NCBI GenBank assembly: GCA_951394045.1
Contig: OX595989.1
Location: 558,001 to 622,000, forward strand
Length of the DNA: 64,000 bases
Source: Nitzschia sp. DOCU1
Lineage: Eukaryota > Bacillariophyta > Bacillariophyceae > Bacillariales > Bacillariaceae
Direction of reading: 5' to 3'
This document shows positions 8,953 to 17,450 of this stretch, one piece after another. Position numbers and translations under genes: made by a program. How positions within the stretch are numbered: the stretch's first letter is position 1; every line of letters starts with the position of its first letter. The notes under the pieces were generated by a model, which made no database searches, was not told where the DNA came from, and saw nothing but the letters and a program-made list of their open reading frames with translations.

Positions 8953-9881
8953 TTAATCAACAAAACGAGCTTGCTGAATATAGGAAAGTTTGGGAAAGGA
9001 TTCTTTCAAGTAAGCATTTCCCTTGGCTTGGATCAGACCCTGGTTGGGTCCTTTCCCTGCTGGTTGCCCTTCGCCATAACCTGCGTACAACTGATCAATG
9101 ACTTCCATACCCTCAATCACCTGCCCAAACGGCGAAAAGCCTTGCTTATCCAGAAAAGTATTTCCCTCGTCTCTTGTATTGACAAAGATTTGAGTAGTTC
9201 GTGTGTTGGGCCCCGCCGTAGCGAACACTACAGTGCCTCGACTATTGGAGACTTTTACTGGATCATCAGGGATGCTTTTCGATCGCCATTTGCTCTGCAC
9301 TTCGGGATTGCCATTGATTCCAAACTGTGCTACAAACCCTGGAAGAACACGGAAGACCCGAGTTTCATCGAAAAACTTTTCCTCTGTTAACTCCTGTAAG
9401 ATCCGAGAGGACAAAGCATGAGAACACTGCTCCGGGATGCATGAGAACACTCCTCCACAATGGCGCTACACACCTCAAATCTCTTAACTCCTCTTGGGGC
9501 CCACTCGGGGCGTAGCTGAATCTTAACGGTGCCCGTCTTTCCCTCCACTCCGCCCAGGCTCGCAACTTGGAGCTCCACAATGCGGCCATCGGTGGTAACC
9601 GGCGTTTCGTCCACCAAAGCAACGCTGGGGCTAGCTCGAAAGGCACCAACTGTGGCACTTCCAAGGATAGCCTGACGGAGCTTCCCTAACACACCACGTC
9701 GAGAGGCTGCCTCCAAACTCGTCGTTGACGGTCGCCCCGAAACAAACGGTGAAGACGCTGTGGTAAATGCATCAGTTGGTTGCATTGAAGACAGCGCGAA
9801 AACTAGCCAGATCGTAATCGATAGTAGCCACATGGAATTGTGCAAGGAGTTCATGGTTAGCGAATTGAATTGTCCTGACAT
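8953..9881 (-). CDS. Cyclophilin-type peptidyl-prolyl isomerase, probably thylakoid lumen
   Basis: Two exons, 9474-9881 and 8953-9393, flank an 80-nt intron (9394-9473, GTGTGT to ACAG) and join as RGVKRFE|ELTEEKFF, giving 282 residues. The C-terminal two thirds is a cyclophilin domain: FFDETRVFRVLPGFVAQFG, then a GTVVFAT segment, TQIFVNT and FSPFGQVIEGMEVI. Those motifs line the proline-isomerase site. The N-terminus has a hydrophobic signal peptide ending in DAFTT, matching the diatom plastid motif. A second targeting region follows: an Arg-Arg pair, a moderately hydrophobic stretch, then a small-residue cleavage site (SVA). That is like a twin-arginine lumenal signal. Lumenal location is inferred. 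The ATG at 9881 is first; the ATG at 9854 would give a tighter signal peptide. Confidence 0.88.
9394..9473 (-). other. Intron in the cyclophilin gene
   Basis: 80 nt, GTGTGT donor and TTACAG acceptor on the minus strand. Both flanking exons encode contiguous parts of one cyclophilin domain, and the spliced length is divisible by three. Confidence 0.85.
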
Positions 9882-11119
9882 CTTTCAAGGTGGAACGACA
9901 AAATTGTGTGCCTTTGATCGAAATGAGATGGATGATGGAACGATGTCGGTGCAGAAATGAGAACGAAGCTTGTGTCGTGGCAGTCTTTCGGCGAAACAAA
10001 ATACGGTTGTGGTCTGACGAGGACGACGAAGAAAGCGAAATCGGCGTCTTTGCAAGAGTCGCGGAAGACGAAAAGGCGAACCAAATGCACGAGATGCTTT
10101 CTTCCACATCATTCTACGACCTAACGGGGAGTGTGTGCGTCACCCAAGCTTTTCGCTTACTTTTCTTGACGCGTAGAATCAATCACATCAGTGATTCGTG
10201 CGCTGGTTTGCACGTGGTGGATCGTGCTGACCCCCCAAAATCGCAGCTGCCGGTATTAACAAAATATATGCCTCGGCATTGACGGGCATAAAATGCGTCA
10301 AACAAATAGAAAGAAAAAAGCCCAATCACCGAAATTCCTAAAGCTTGCACAACTGGCGGATTTCGACCCCCTTGCTTCGAAACAACACAAAAATCTTGGT
10401 TTATACCTGATGATCCAAACATCACCATTTGAAAGATCCAAATCCAAATACAGTTTCCGTTGCAATGACGCTACATTATTCGGACTTGACAGAGAGCCCC
10501 TTTCAACAGTAATCGCTGGTGACAATGGGAGTTTCTTGGGTTGCCCTGACCTGCCTGGTTCACCGCAGCCTCACCGCGCCCTCTCGGGTCGAATTGGCAT
10601 CAACAGAGTACGGATTGTTGAGTGTTTTCTCTACATATATCGCGTCCCAGCCCCTAGATCCAAGTGTAAAGTGCACGGATGGCCGCGATCGTTCAAGACG
10701 ATGATAACAGCCAGAAGAAGAATTTAATCTCATTGCGGAGCGGCGAGGCCATGAAGGGATAGTACCTACGCTAGTTTTCGTGTTGCCTCTCCTAAGAATA
10801 CTACAACTAGAGTAGCATACTGAAAATGGTAACGAAACAGTGCTGCCCTGGGCAATGCTCAGTATTAGTAGACTGAAATGGGACAAGTATGTCAAACACG
10901 GGGTAGTTCCGCAGTCACGCGTGAATGGTAATGAAGTCGATTTGGTCAAAAAGGTTACCGCATGATGAATGGACGCGCTATTCAAATCCACCACAGGCTG
11001 CGACGACCATGTCGGGAGGGGCTCCTATTGGCACATGGACAGTGCAACTTACATAGTGGGCATCCTCAATCGCTCCAATTGCTAGCTCCACAAGCCGTCC
11101 CTCTGTAGGGAGGATTTCA
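9882..11119. other. Divergent intergenic region, no supported gene
   Basis: 1.2 kb between the cyclophilin gene (minus) and the monooxygenase gene (plus). Several ORFs of 60-145 codons overlap on both strands; none shows a domain, targeting signal or convincing composition. Both promoters must lie here. Confidence 0.45.
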
Positions 11120-12451
11120 ATGGCATTCCTGAAACGATCGGTTGCCCTCATTATTTTGGTGCTGACGTCCATCCTGTTTTCGCCTCATCAGGCAATCGAA
11201 TCATCGTCATCGCTCAATGCTTTTCATTCTACCGTGAGTGGAAAGGACGGCACAAAGCCCGTGGCGATTATCATTGGTGCTGGTCCCGTTGGACTAGCCA
11301 CCGCATTGGCCTTGTCTCCCTGTTGTGAAACAATCTACTTGGTCGAAAAAAGCACATCCTTTGGTCGGCAGGGAGCGACCTTTGGACTGGCCGTCAATGG
11401 ACAAAAATGTCTTGCCGAATTGGATACTGAACTCTATGAACACGTAAGAGATCTGGCATTGATTGATCCCTCGTCGATTGGAAACTCCTGGCTGTTTCTG
11501 TGGTCCGATCTTCGTGATGCTCTGGTGGACGCCGTGCGACGACGGAATTGTCAGGGCGGGAATATTCGATTCTGTATGGGGAGGGAATGCGTCGGTGCGG
11601 AAGAAATAATACAAGATCATGGAAAGAATGGAGGTGGCCATAACGGAATGAGTGTGATGGCGCGCTTTCGGAATGGGTTGCCTTTACGTGCTGACTTTTT
11701 GGTAGGCGCTGATGGTGTCAATTCGCGAATCCGACAGGCCTTGCAACTGCCGGCGTTGATCGCATCAAATACCACAAACTTTCGTGGAAATTTACATGTT
11801 CCGTCGGTCGGAGCCTCTCCTGACCTTGAAGCGCTACTGGAGAATCCCAAGATTGTCCCACTGCGAGTGGAACTCGGCAAAAACCTTTATTTTTTGGTAT
11901 TTAATTTCCACCGACGGCATCCCCGACGACTGGCATGGATATTGGCAAGCAATAGCGAGACTGATGGTCCTATCACGGCGCAGCAAGTTCTTCGCAGTCA
12001 TGTTACCGAACCCGAGACACTGCGTCTATTGGAAGAAATTGTGAATCTTTCAGATTCAAGTAGCTGGAAGCCCTATCCAAGATCGAGCATTGTGGATTTC
12101 TCGGACAATGCTCAGGCTCAGCTAGAGGGGGAAGGAAGATCTTTATGGGGAGGGCGAGGATCGATCACCGTGGTAGGAGATGCGGCGCATGCCATGAGGC
12201 CGATAGATGGCTTCGGGGGGAGCCTTGGGTTGGAAGACGCCGTTGTTATGGCAAGGACAATGACATCCCGTCCTCTGTCATCAAAACAAGACATTTCCGA
12301 TCTCTTGCGACAATTTGAACAGGAACGACTACCCCGTGTCAAGCGTGTCTACGACAATCAATATGAACGATATGAAATGCGTATGACGCAAGGTCAACAG
12401 CCGGGTTCCAACCTTCGTGAATTTGTTGAGTGGCTGGAGGCTGGGGTCTAG
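11120..12451 (+). CDS. FAD-dependent monooxygenase (UbiH/kynurenine monooxygenase-like)
   Basis: The 443-residue protein has the three sequence signatures of group A flavin monooxygenases: GAGPVG (53-58) with the acidic end of strand two at Glu76, the VGADGVNSRIR segment (195-205, the DG motif that contacts both FAD and NAD(P)H), and GDAAHAMRP (353-361, binding the FAD pyrophosphate and ribityl). These enzymes hydroxylate or epoxidise small molecules using NAD(P)H and oxygen. The substrate cannot be told; kynurenine- and zeaxanthin-epoxidase-like enzymes share this layout. The N-terminus is a clear signal peptide (hydrophobic 8-20), and LNAFHS at about 32-37 could be a plastid-type cleavage site, so plastid or secretory targeting is possible. 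It is intronless. The ATG at 11120 is chosen because it supplies the signal peptide. Confidence 0.85.
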   Translation: MAFLKRSVALIILVLTSILFSPHQAIESSSSLNAFHSTVSGKDGTKPVAIIIGAGPVGLATALALSPCCETIYLVEKSTSFGRQGATFGLAVNGQKCLAELDTELYEHVRDLALIDPSSIGNSWLFLWSDLRDALVDAVRRRNCQGGNIRFCMGRECVGAEEIIQDHGKNGGGHNGMSVMARFRNGLPLRADFLVGADGVNSRIRQALQLPALIASNTTNFRGNLHVPSVGASPDLEALLENPKIVPLRVELGKNLYFLVFNFHRRHPRRLAWILASNSETDGPITAQQVLRSHVTEPETLRLLEEIVNLSDSSSWKPYPRSSIVDFSDNAQAQLEGEGRSLWGGRGSITVVGDAAHAMRPIDGFGGSLGLEDAVVMARTMTSRPLSSKQDISDLLRQFEQERLPRVKRVYDNQYERYEMRMTQGQQPGSNLREFVEWLEAGV

Positions 12452-13046
12452 TAGTCGGAAATGATCGTACACTGTGGTATTACACGAACCGGATCCTAAT
12501 TTCATCTCGAAATGTCCACGGCTTTCAATTCACTTCGGCTCTTCGACTCACCTTGGCTGCTATTCAAACATGAACAGCCAAGCACCACCATGAAGCGTCT
12601 TCCATCGACTGGCGTTTATATGCCGGTCGCGTTCGCCATAATACGCTATAAAAAGTTTCTCAACTCGTGTCCCTGATCTCAGTTGGCTATAGCGACTACT
12701 ATAGGTCTTGCAAATCAGTTAGTCGTAGACTATCCCATCCCCGGGCGATACACGTATCGTAGATAAAGAGTCCATTCTATTTCGATGCAATCGACCGAGT
12801 CAGTCAGTCGTCAAATTATCTGACGCGCGGTGGGTGCGCGTTGAACCGTACTGTGCGTCGTCGGGTTCCACGAGATGGTGCCCCCACTTTTCGAAACTTC
12901 CTTCCCCCATTTCCACGATTGCTGCCACCACGTCGATGATTTCTTCTTGTTGCAGAACAATGGGCCGGATGTGGAGTGCAGAGAAGGTTATTTTGCAACA
13001 TATTCAGCCACTTTCCGCTCTCGAATAGCCAAGCATTGTCACCAGA
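12452..13046. other. Intergenic region between two plus-strand genes
   Basis: Holds the 3' end of the monooxygenase gene and the promoter of the small plastid protein gene. An AT-rich CTATAAAAAG element occurs near 12647. No gene is seen. Confidence 0.45.
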
Positions 13047-13433
13047 ATGGTTAGATTACATCAACTAGTAGCAGCAGCCTTCGCTGTGAGCTCGGCATCG
13101 GCGTTTACTCCAGCTGCCAAGTCCCGTGCTTCCACGCATCTCTGCGACGGCAATGGCACGGGAGGATGGGGCATCGGGGGGAGCCGTGAAATGGTACCAG
13201 AAGAATTTGTCAGGGGCGATCGACGGTATTTTGATGGCTATAAGATGAGCGAACAAGGGGACTTTCGTCGTCAAATCGAACAAGACAAGGACGCGTTGAA
13301 GAAGAGCGAGCTGGAAGAACTGCTGGGGGTGGCGAGAATTGCCGGCATCAAGATGAAGGACCCCAAGGATCGGCTGAATAAGTTTGATCCGGCTCTCTTG
13401 GACGAAGAAGATGATCTCGATCTGAGTGTGTAA
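13047..13433 (+). CDS. Small plastid-targeted protein of unknown function
   Basis: This 128-residue product begins with a short signal peptide ending in the textbook diatom plastid motif (SASAFTP, about 17-23), followed by a Ser/Lys/Arg-rich transit-like stretch. The mature part is about 100 residues, Gly-rich at first (GGWGIGG), then strongly charged and predicted helical, with repeated acidic and basic residues, ending in an acidic tail (DEEDDLDLSV). There are no membrane segments and no Cys pairs. The family is not recognised; a role in the plastid stroma is likely from targeting only. It is intronless and convergent to the SET-domain gene. The ATG at 13047 is the only one that gives the targeting signal. 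Confidence 0.8.
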   Translation: MVRLHQLVAAAFAVSSASAFTPAAKSRASTHLCDGNGTGGWGIGGSREMVPEEFVRGDRRYFDGYKMSEQGDFRRQIEQDKDALKKSELEELLGVARIAGIKMKDPKDRLNKFDPALLDEEDDLDLSV

Positions 13434-13867
13434 GGAGTTTTTCTATCAGTGGATTTTGGTCCAGGCGCTCGAGTCCTTGCGCTTCCTATGAGACAGTAGC
13501 GAGATGGCTGTTCTTTTTCGATTTTACGCTCTTCATGAAGGCGCTGCAGAAACAAGAGCTCACGCCGACTGAACGCTAAATTGATACGAACAATAAGAGA
13601 AATAGAACCTTTACCACTTTATCAAGCTTACTACATGAGTCCTCTCTGTACTTGAAGGGTGGGTGGGGCTCGCGTCGAACCGTTCAATGCGGCTGGAGCA
13701 TCCATTGGGTTGCCTAAAGTGATAGTCACTGTTCCATCCTTACAGTGGTTGAGGGAGCTTTTAATTTACACAGCTACTATTCGCTGCTTTTACCTTTTAG
13801 TTCCTAGACGAGAACATCTGAAGTTTCGCAGCGGAATGCATTCGTTCTGATACCACGCCGAGCCTTG
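13434..13867. other. Convergent intergenic region
   Basis: Between the ends of two convergent genes. No gene, repeat or structure of note is seen. Confidence 0.5.
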
Positions 13868-15163
13868 CTATTGCATTACGATAAACTTCGACAGTGCCTC
13901 TTTGACCCCCAGCCGATATCGGTAGGCCGCGCGCATTTGCGCATCAGTGCAACTTTCCAGCAGGTTTCTATCTTGATCCATTGTTGTTGACCGCAATTGA
14001 TCCAAGGTCCGTTCCATATCAGGCTCAGAGATTAGCTTGCCAGCTCCAGCCCCCTCGACGAGCCGTCGCTTGCCGACCAGCTGCTGCGCCACCATCAAGT
14101 AGGCCTTGGCGTTGTCACTCGTATCAAGAAATCCATAATCCTGAATAAATCGGTCGTTTCCAGCCACGCCTCCTCCGTAGCAAATATTGATCTGTTCACC
14201 TTCCTTGACAGGCCCTCCGGCAACAACTTTCAACTCCCCTCCAGGGACCGCTCTCCCCGTCAGTACATGGGTACTCGATCGATCATGATTACACATGTCC
14301 AGGAATGGAATAAGCAGGCGATACGACTTTCCTCCCCCCTCGGCGCCTTGGACAGTCAAGACACGGGAAGTGATCAGCCAAACTGCCCATTGTAGATGAT
14401 GGGCCGTGAGTGGCGACCCATCGATCCAGCAAGGGAACGAGTCATCCACATCGGATTTAAATCTAGCGCTCGTCTGCTGTCTCCTTTTCATTGTTTCTTC
14501 CACAACTAATGGCGATTGAAGTGCTTCCAGCGCTTCATCCGAAAAGAAATCCGTACTGCCCAAGCAGTCTTCTCCACGAAAACAGGGCAGCATTTCAAAG
14601 TAAGCACGTTTTGCTGAATCAGAGCTCGAGTCACCTAAAACTTGGCAATACTGCCTCAAAAACTCTAGAGCTGGTATCGTCGGGTCAGCACCTTCTTGCC
14701 CCAAATTGATGGCTAGTTCGTACGGTATTCTAATGATATTGTCACCCTTTTTCAGAGCTTTCAATGCAACGACACCTCGTAGTTTCATATCGTCTTCCAA
14801 CGGAAAGTATCCCAACGCACACCGGCTCAAGTTGTCCCCTGCCGATCCTTTTTCCAAGAAAACATAGAACTGTCGAGCTTGGGAAGAGCGATCAATGTCA
14901 ACGTCGTTTGCATCCGAAGGACTTGCAATTCCACCAAAGCCTTTCAAGCCTCCTCCTCCTGCCGATTTATTATTGCCTGTCTTTTTCTTTTTCACAGATT
15001 TTGCCAGGAAAAGTTGCACCTGGGAACGATGCCAAGCGACGAGCAACGTCGGCGCCACTGGCGGTCGATTCACAAATGCTTCGGCGTTCCATATCATAGT
15101 CGATGAGAGCCCGAGACACACCATTATCGATATCGTGAACGATCGCATCAGATTTGATTTCAT
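13868..15163 (-). CDS. Plastid-targeted SET-domain methyltransferase (Rubisco LSMT-like)
   Basis: The 431-residue protein belongs to the SET group that includes Rubisco large-subunit methyltransferase, SETD3 and related lysine or histidine methyltransferases. Seen: an N-SET segment (RGVVALKALKKGDNIIRIP), the signature PFLDMCNHD, and the C-terminal catalytic part with GEQINICYGGG followed by NDRFIQDYGF, equivalent to the Y-G-x-x-x-N-x-x-x-x-x-x-YGF pattern of the family. The frame is open upstream to 15343, but the ATG at 15163 gives a good signal peptide ending AEAFVN, a plastid-type motif; the longer start would bury it. A Lys-rich linker follows. The substrate is unknown; a plastid protein is inferred from targeting. 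It is intronless and divergent to the LURP-one gene at 15532. Confidence 0.82.
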   Translation of the reverse strand: MKSNLMRSFTISIMVCLGLSSTMIWNAEAFVNRPPVAPTLLVAWHRSQVQLFLAKSVKKKKTGNNKSAGGGGLKGFGGIASPSDANDVDIDRSSQARQFYVFLEKGSAGDNLSRCALGYFPLEDDMKLRGVVALKALKKGDNIIRIPYELAINLGQEGADPTIPALEFLRQYCQVLGDSSSDSAKRAYFEMLPCFRGEDCLGSTDFFSDEALEALQSPLVVEETMKRRQQTSARFKSDVDDSFPCWIDGSPLTAHHLQWAVWLITSRVLTVQGAEGGGKSYRLLIPFLDMCNHDRSSTHVLTGRAVPGGELKVVAGGPVKEGEQINICYGGGVAGNDRFIQDYGFLDTSDNAKAYLMVAQQLVGKRRLVEGAGAGKLISEPDMERTLDQLRSTTMDQDRNLLESCTDAQMRAAYRYRLGVKEALSKFIVMQ

Positions 15164-15531
15164 CTTGACCGTCCAGGATTTTAACGAAAGCCAGTTAATG
15201 AGATATCTATTCAACAACACCAATCCCAACTTCCTTCGGAGTTTGATGTTTTGATGGATGTGGATGGATTTTTCGATCCTCCTCGCCGTGGCATCTCGTG
15301 CGTCACAGGTCCCGGTTGAAAGCAAGACGCCTCCCACCATCATGATTTGATTCGACTTTGTCGACTAATGAGATAGGCGGGCGGCAGGCAGGCGACGGGT
15401 CGTGTTACTGGAATCCCGCATGCAGTCTTGCATTTCGGCACCCGGATCGAACACTCGATGATTATGTGATGCCAAGAAGTTCTCACAAATTCTTGCACGG
15501 CAAAAGATTCTTTATACTCGCAATACATCAC

Positions 15532-16203
15532 ATGGGTTGCACTGAATCTCTTCCTCAGCCAACCAGCTACAATGTCGTTCATAAGATTGACCCCGCTTAT
15601 CCCGCTATTGGAGGGGACGCTGGAGCTGGTCCGTCGCCGGACGTTCCCATTCGCATTGTCGTCCGCGAAAAGCTCTTTTCTTGGAGTGGAGACGATTTTC
15701 GAATAAAACATCACCCCGACGGAAGGCCACTTGGAAATGGTCTGAAAATGAAAGGCAAGGTCTTTGCGTTCCGAGATCAAATGGCGTTGGTGGATGGCGA
15801 CGGCAAAATGGTCGCTGTCTGCCTTCGGAAGTTCGAATTTATAGGCCAAACGTTCAAAATCTATCTGCCAAATCCCATCTTTTCTGGGCAAAAGCCATCG
15901 GGACAGAACTACAACGGAAAAGCCTTGTACACATACGGTGAAGTGAAACGAGTCCCGCTTTCTACAACCCAAATCATCGTTCTTGAAGGAAAGACGTCAC
16001 CTACCTATTCAATCACACGAGTTGGATCTTGGTGGCCAAAGAAGCGAATTGTCAAGAAGAACGACATTCCGGCGGCCTTGATGGAAGGAGGAACTTGGGA
16101 AGGGAACTGGAACTCGTATAAAATCACCATCAATCCTGGCATTGATCCTTGCCTGATGATCTGTGTGTGCGCCATTTGTGATGAAATGGACGAAGATCGT
16201 TAG
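15532..16203 (+). CDS. LURP-one-related (LOR/tubby C-like) protein, copy 1
   Basis: The 223-residue product is a single LURP-one-related domain, a beta-barrel with a central helix like the tubby C-terminal domain and phospholipid scramblases. Supporting patterns: an initial IVVREKLFSWSGDDFRI strand pair, the FAFRDQMALVDGDGKMV turn, a basic WPKKRIV stretch and a C-terminal hydrophobic YKITINPGIDPCLMICVCAI segment, the usual end of the barrel. The role of the family is unclear; plant members affect defence. The frame is open upstream to 15358, but the ATG at 15532 aligns exactly with the start of copy 2, giving equal lengths. This start yields MGCTES, a myristoylation/palmitoylation signal absent from copy 2. 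It lies 374 bp before copy 2 and is about 95% identical to it. Confidence 0.85.
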   Translation: MGCTESLPQPTSYNVVHKIDPAYPAIGGDAGAGPSPDVPIRIVVREKLFSWSGDDFRIKHHPDGRPLGNGLKMKGKVFAFRDQMALVDGDGKMVAVCLRKFEFIGQTFKIYLPNPIFSGQKPSGQNYNGKALYTYGEVKRVPLSTTQIIVLEGKTSPTYSITRVGSWWPKKRIVKKNDIPAALMEGGTWEGNWNSYKITINPGIDPCLMICVCAICDEMDEDR

Positions 16204-16577
16204 ATACATCGTGGCTGCCTAGTATCAAAATTTGATCTGTCTGGAAGATACACCGTGTCTATAATAATATCTTGTTGTTCAAAAGCCTAGTAATCTCCTT
16301 CGTAGCAGGGCATCCCAAAGCTCAAACTCAGTCAAGGGTTAGTAGGGTTGAGGTGTTCCAAACAAGGACGACGTTCAATTCTTTCGACTCCGTCGACTGG
16401 ATGAATCAATCAGACTGCGACTACCAAAACTTGCTCGTGCTTGGTCCCGTTTCCAGTCGTTTGGCGAGTAGCGAGAGTGGAAGCATCCATCATCTCGTTG
16501 ATGTGGCTGATGAATGGCTCACAAATCCTAGCAAGCCCACAAGATTTTCACCCATCATACACTCAATACGTTCTCAG
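16204..16577. other. Spacer between LOR copies, carrying a duplicated 3' flank
   Basis: The stretch from about 16250 to 16375 resembles the sequence at about 17330-17455 after copy 2, including a piece (from 16339) similar to the last codons of the glycosyltransferase gene that ends at 17421. It is therefore part of the duplicated unit. No separate gene is seen. Confidence 0.6.
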
Positions 16578-17249
16578 ATGGTGTTTACTGACTCTCTTCC
16601 TCAGCCAACCAGCTACAATGTCGTTCATCCTATTGACCCTGCTTATCCCGCTATTGGAGGGAATGTTGGAGCCGGTCCGTCGCCAGACGTTCCCATTCGC
16701 ATTGTCGTCCGCGAAAAGCTCTTTTCTTGGAGTGGAGACGATTTTCGTATAAGACATCACCCCGATGGAAGGCCACTTGGAAATGGTCTGAAAATGAAAG
16801 GCAAGATCTTTGCGTTTCGAGATCAAATGGCGTTAGTGGACGGCGACGGCAAAATGGTCGCTGTCTGCCTTCGGAAATTCGAATTTATAGGCCAAACGTT
16901 CAAAATCTATCGCCCAAATCCCATCTTTTCTGGGCAAAGACCGTCGGGACAGAACTACAACGGAAAAGCCTTGTACACATACGGCGAAGTGAAACGAGTC
17001 CCACTCTCCACAACCCAAATCATCGTTCTTGAAGGAAAGACGTCACCCACCTATACAATCACCCGCGCTGGATCTTGGTGGCCAAAGAAGCGAATTGTCA
17101 CGAAGAACGACATTCCAGCGGCCTTGATGGAAGGAGGAACTTGGGAAGGGAGCTGGAACTCGTATAAAATCACCATCAATCCTGGCATTGATCCTTGCCC
17201 GATGATCTGTGTGTGCGCCATTTGTGATGAAATGGACGAGGATCGTTAG
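16578..17249 (+). CDS. LURP-one-related (LOR/tubby C-like) protein, copy 2
   Basis: This tandem duplicate of the gene at 15532 has identical length (223 residues) and only scattered conservative changes. The LOR domain features are the same. The chief difference is the N-terminus: MVFTDS replaces MGCTES, so Gly2 and Cys3 are lost and acylation is not expected. A cytosolic or otherwise relocated product is inferred. The frame is open upstream to 16272, but that extension has no counterpart in copy 1, so the ATG at 16578 is preferred. Downstream, a third degenerate 3' end follows at 17280. Copies differ at about one base in 20, so the duplication is fairly recent and both frames are intact. Confidence 0.83.
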   Translation: MVFTDSLPQPTSYNVVHPIDPAYPAIGGNVGAGPSPDVPIRIVVREKLFSWSGDDFRIRHHPDGRPLGNGLKMKGKIFAFRDQMALVDGDGKMVAVCLRKFEFIGQTFKIYRPNPIFSGQRPSGQNYNGKALYTYGEVKRVPLSTTQIIVLEGKTSPTYTITRAGSWWPKKRIVTKNDIPAALMEGGTWEGSWNSYKITINPGIDPCPMICVCAICDEMDEDR

Positions 17250-17279
17250 AACATACGCCGTGGCTAGATATAAATATGA

Positions 17280-17450
17280 GCTGCGTGCGCGAGTTGTGAT
17301 GCAACGGATGAAGATCGTTAAAAGACATACCGTGTCTATAAAAATATCATGTTGTTCAAATGCTCCCACGTAATCTCCGCCGCAGTAGGTCATCCCAAGG
17401 TTTCAAACTCTCCTCAAAAGTTAGTAGGGGAGCGGTATTCCAAGAGACGA
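17280..17450 (+). pseudogene. 3' remnant of a third LOR copy
   Basis: Bases 17280-17320 match the last codons of the two LOR genes (the Cys-x-x-Cys-Asp-Glu-Met-Asp-Glu-Asp-Arg region) with substitutions. The following sequence to about 17450 matches the flank after copy 1 (16250-16375). Only the end of the gene is left. It overlaps the 3' end of the glycosyltransferase gene. Confidence 0.6.

Noticed and set aside
9890..10282. 130-codon plus-strand ORF between cyclophilin and monooxygenase genes
   Set aside because: Low-complexity, overlaps ORFs on the other strand, no family features.
10978..11172. Minus-strand ORF overlapping the monooxygenase start
   Set aside because: Reads plausibly as protein but overlaps the signal peptide of a well-supported gene; no family recognised.
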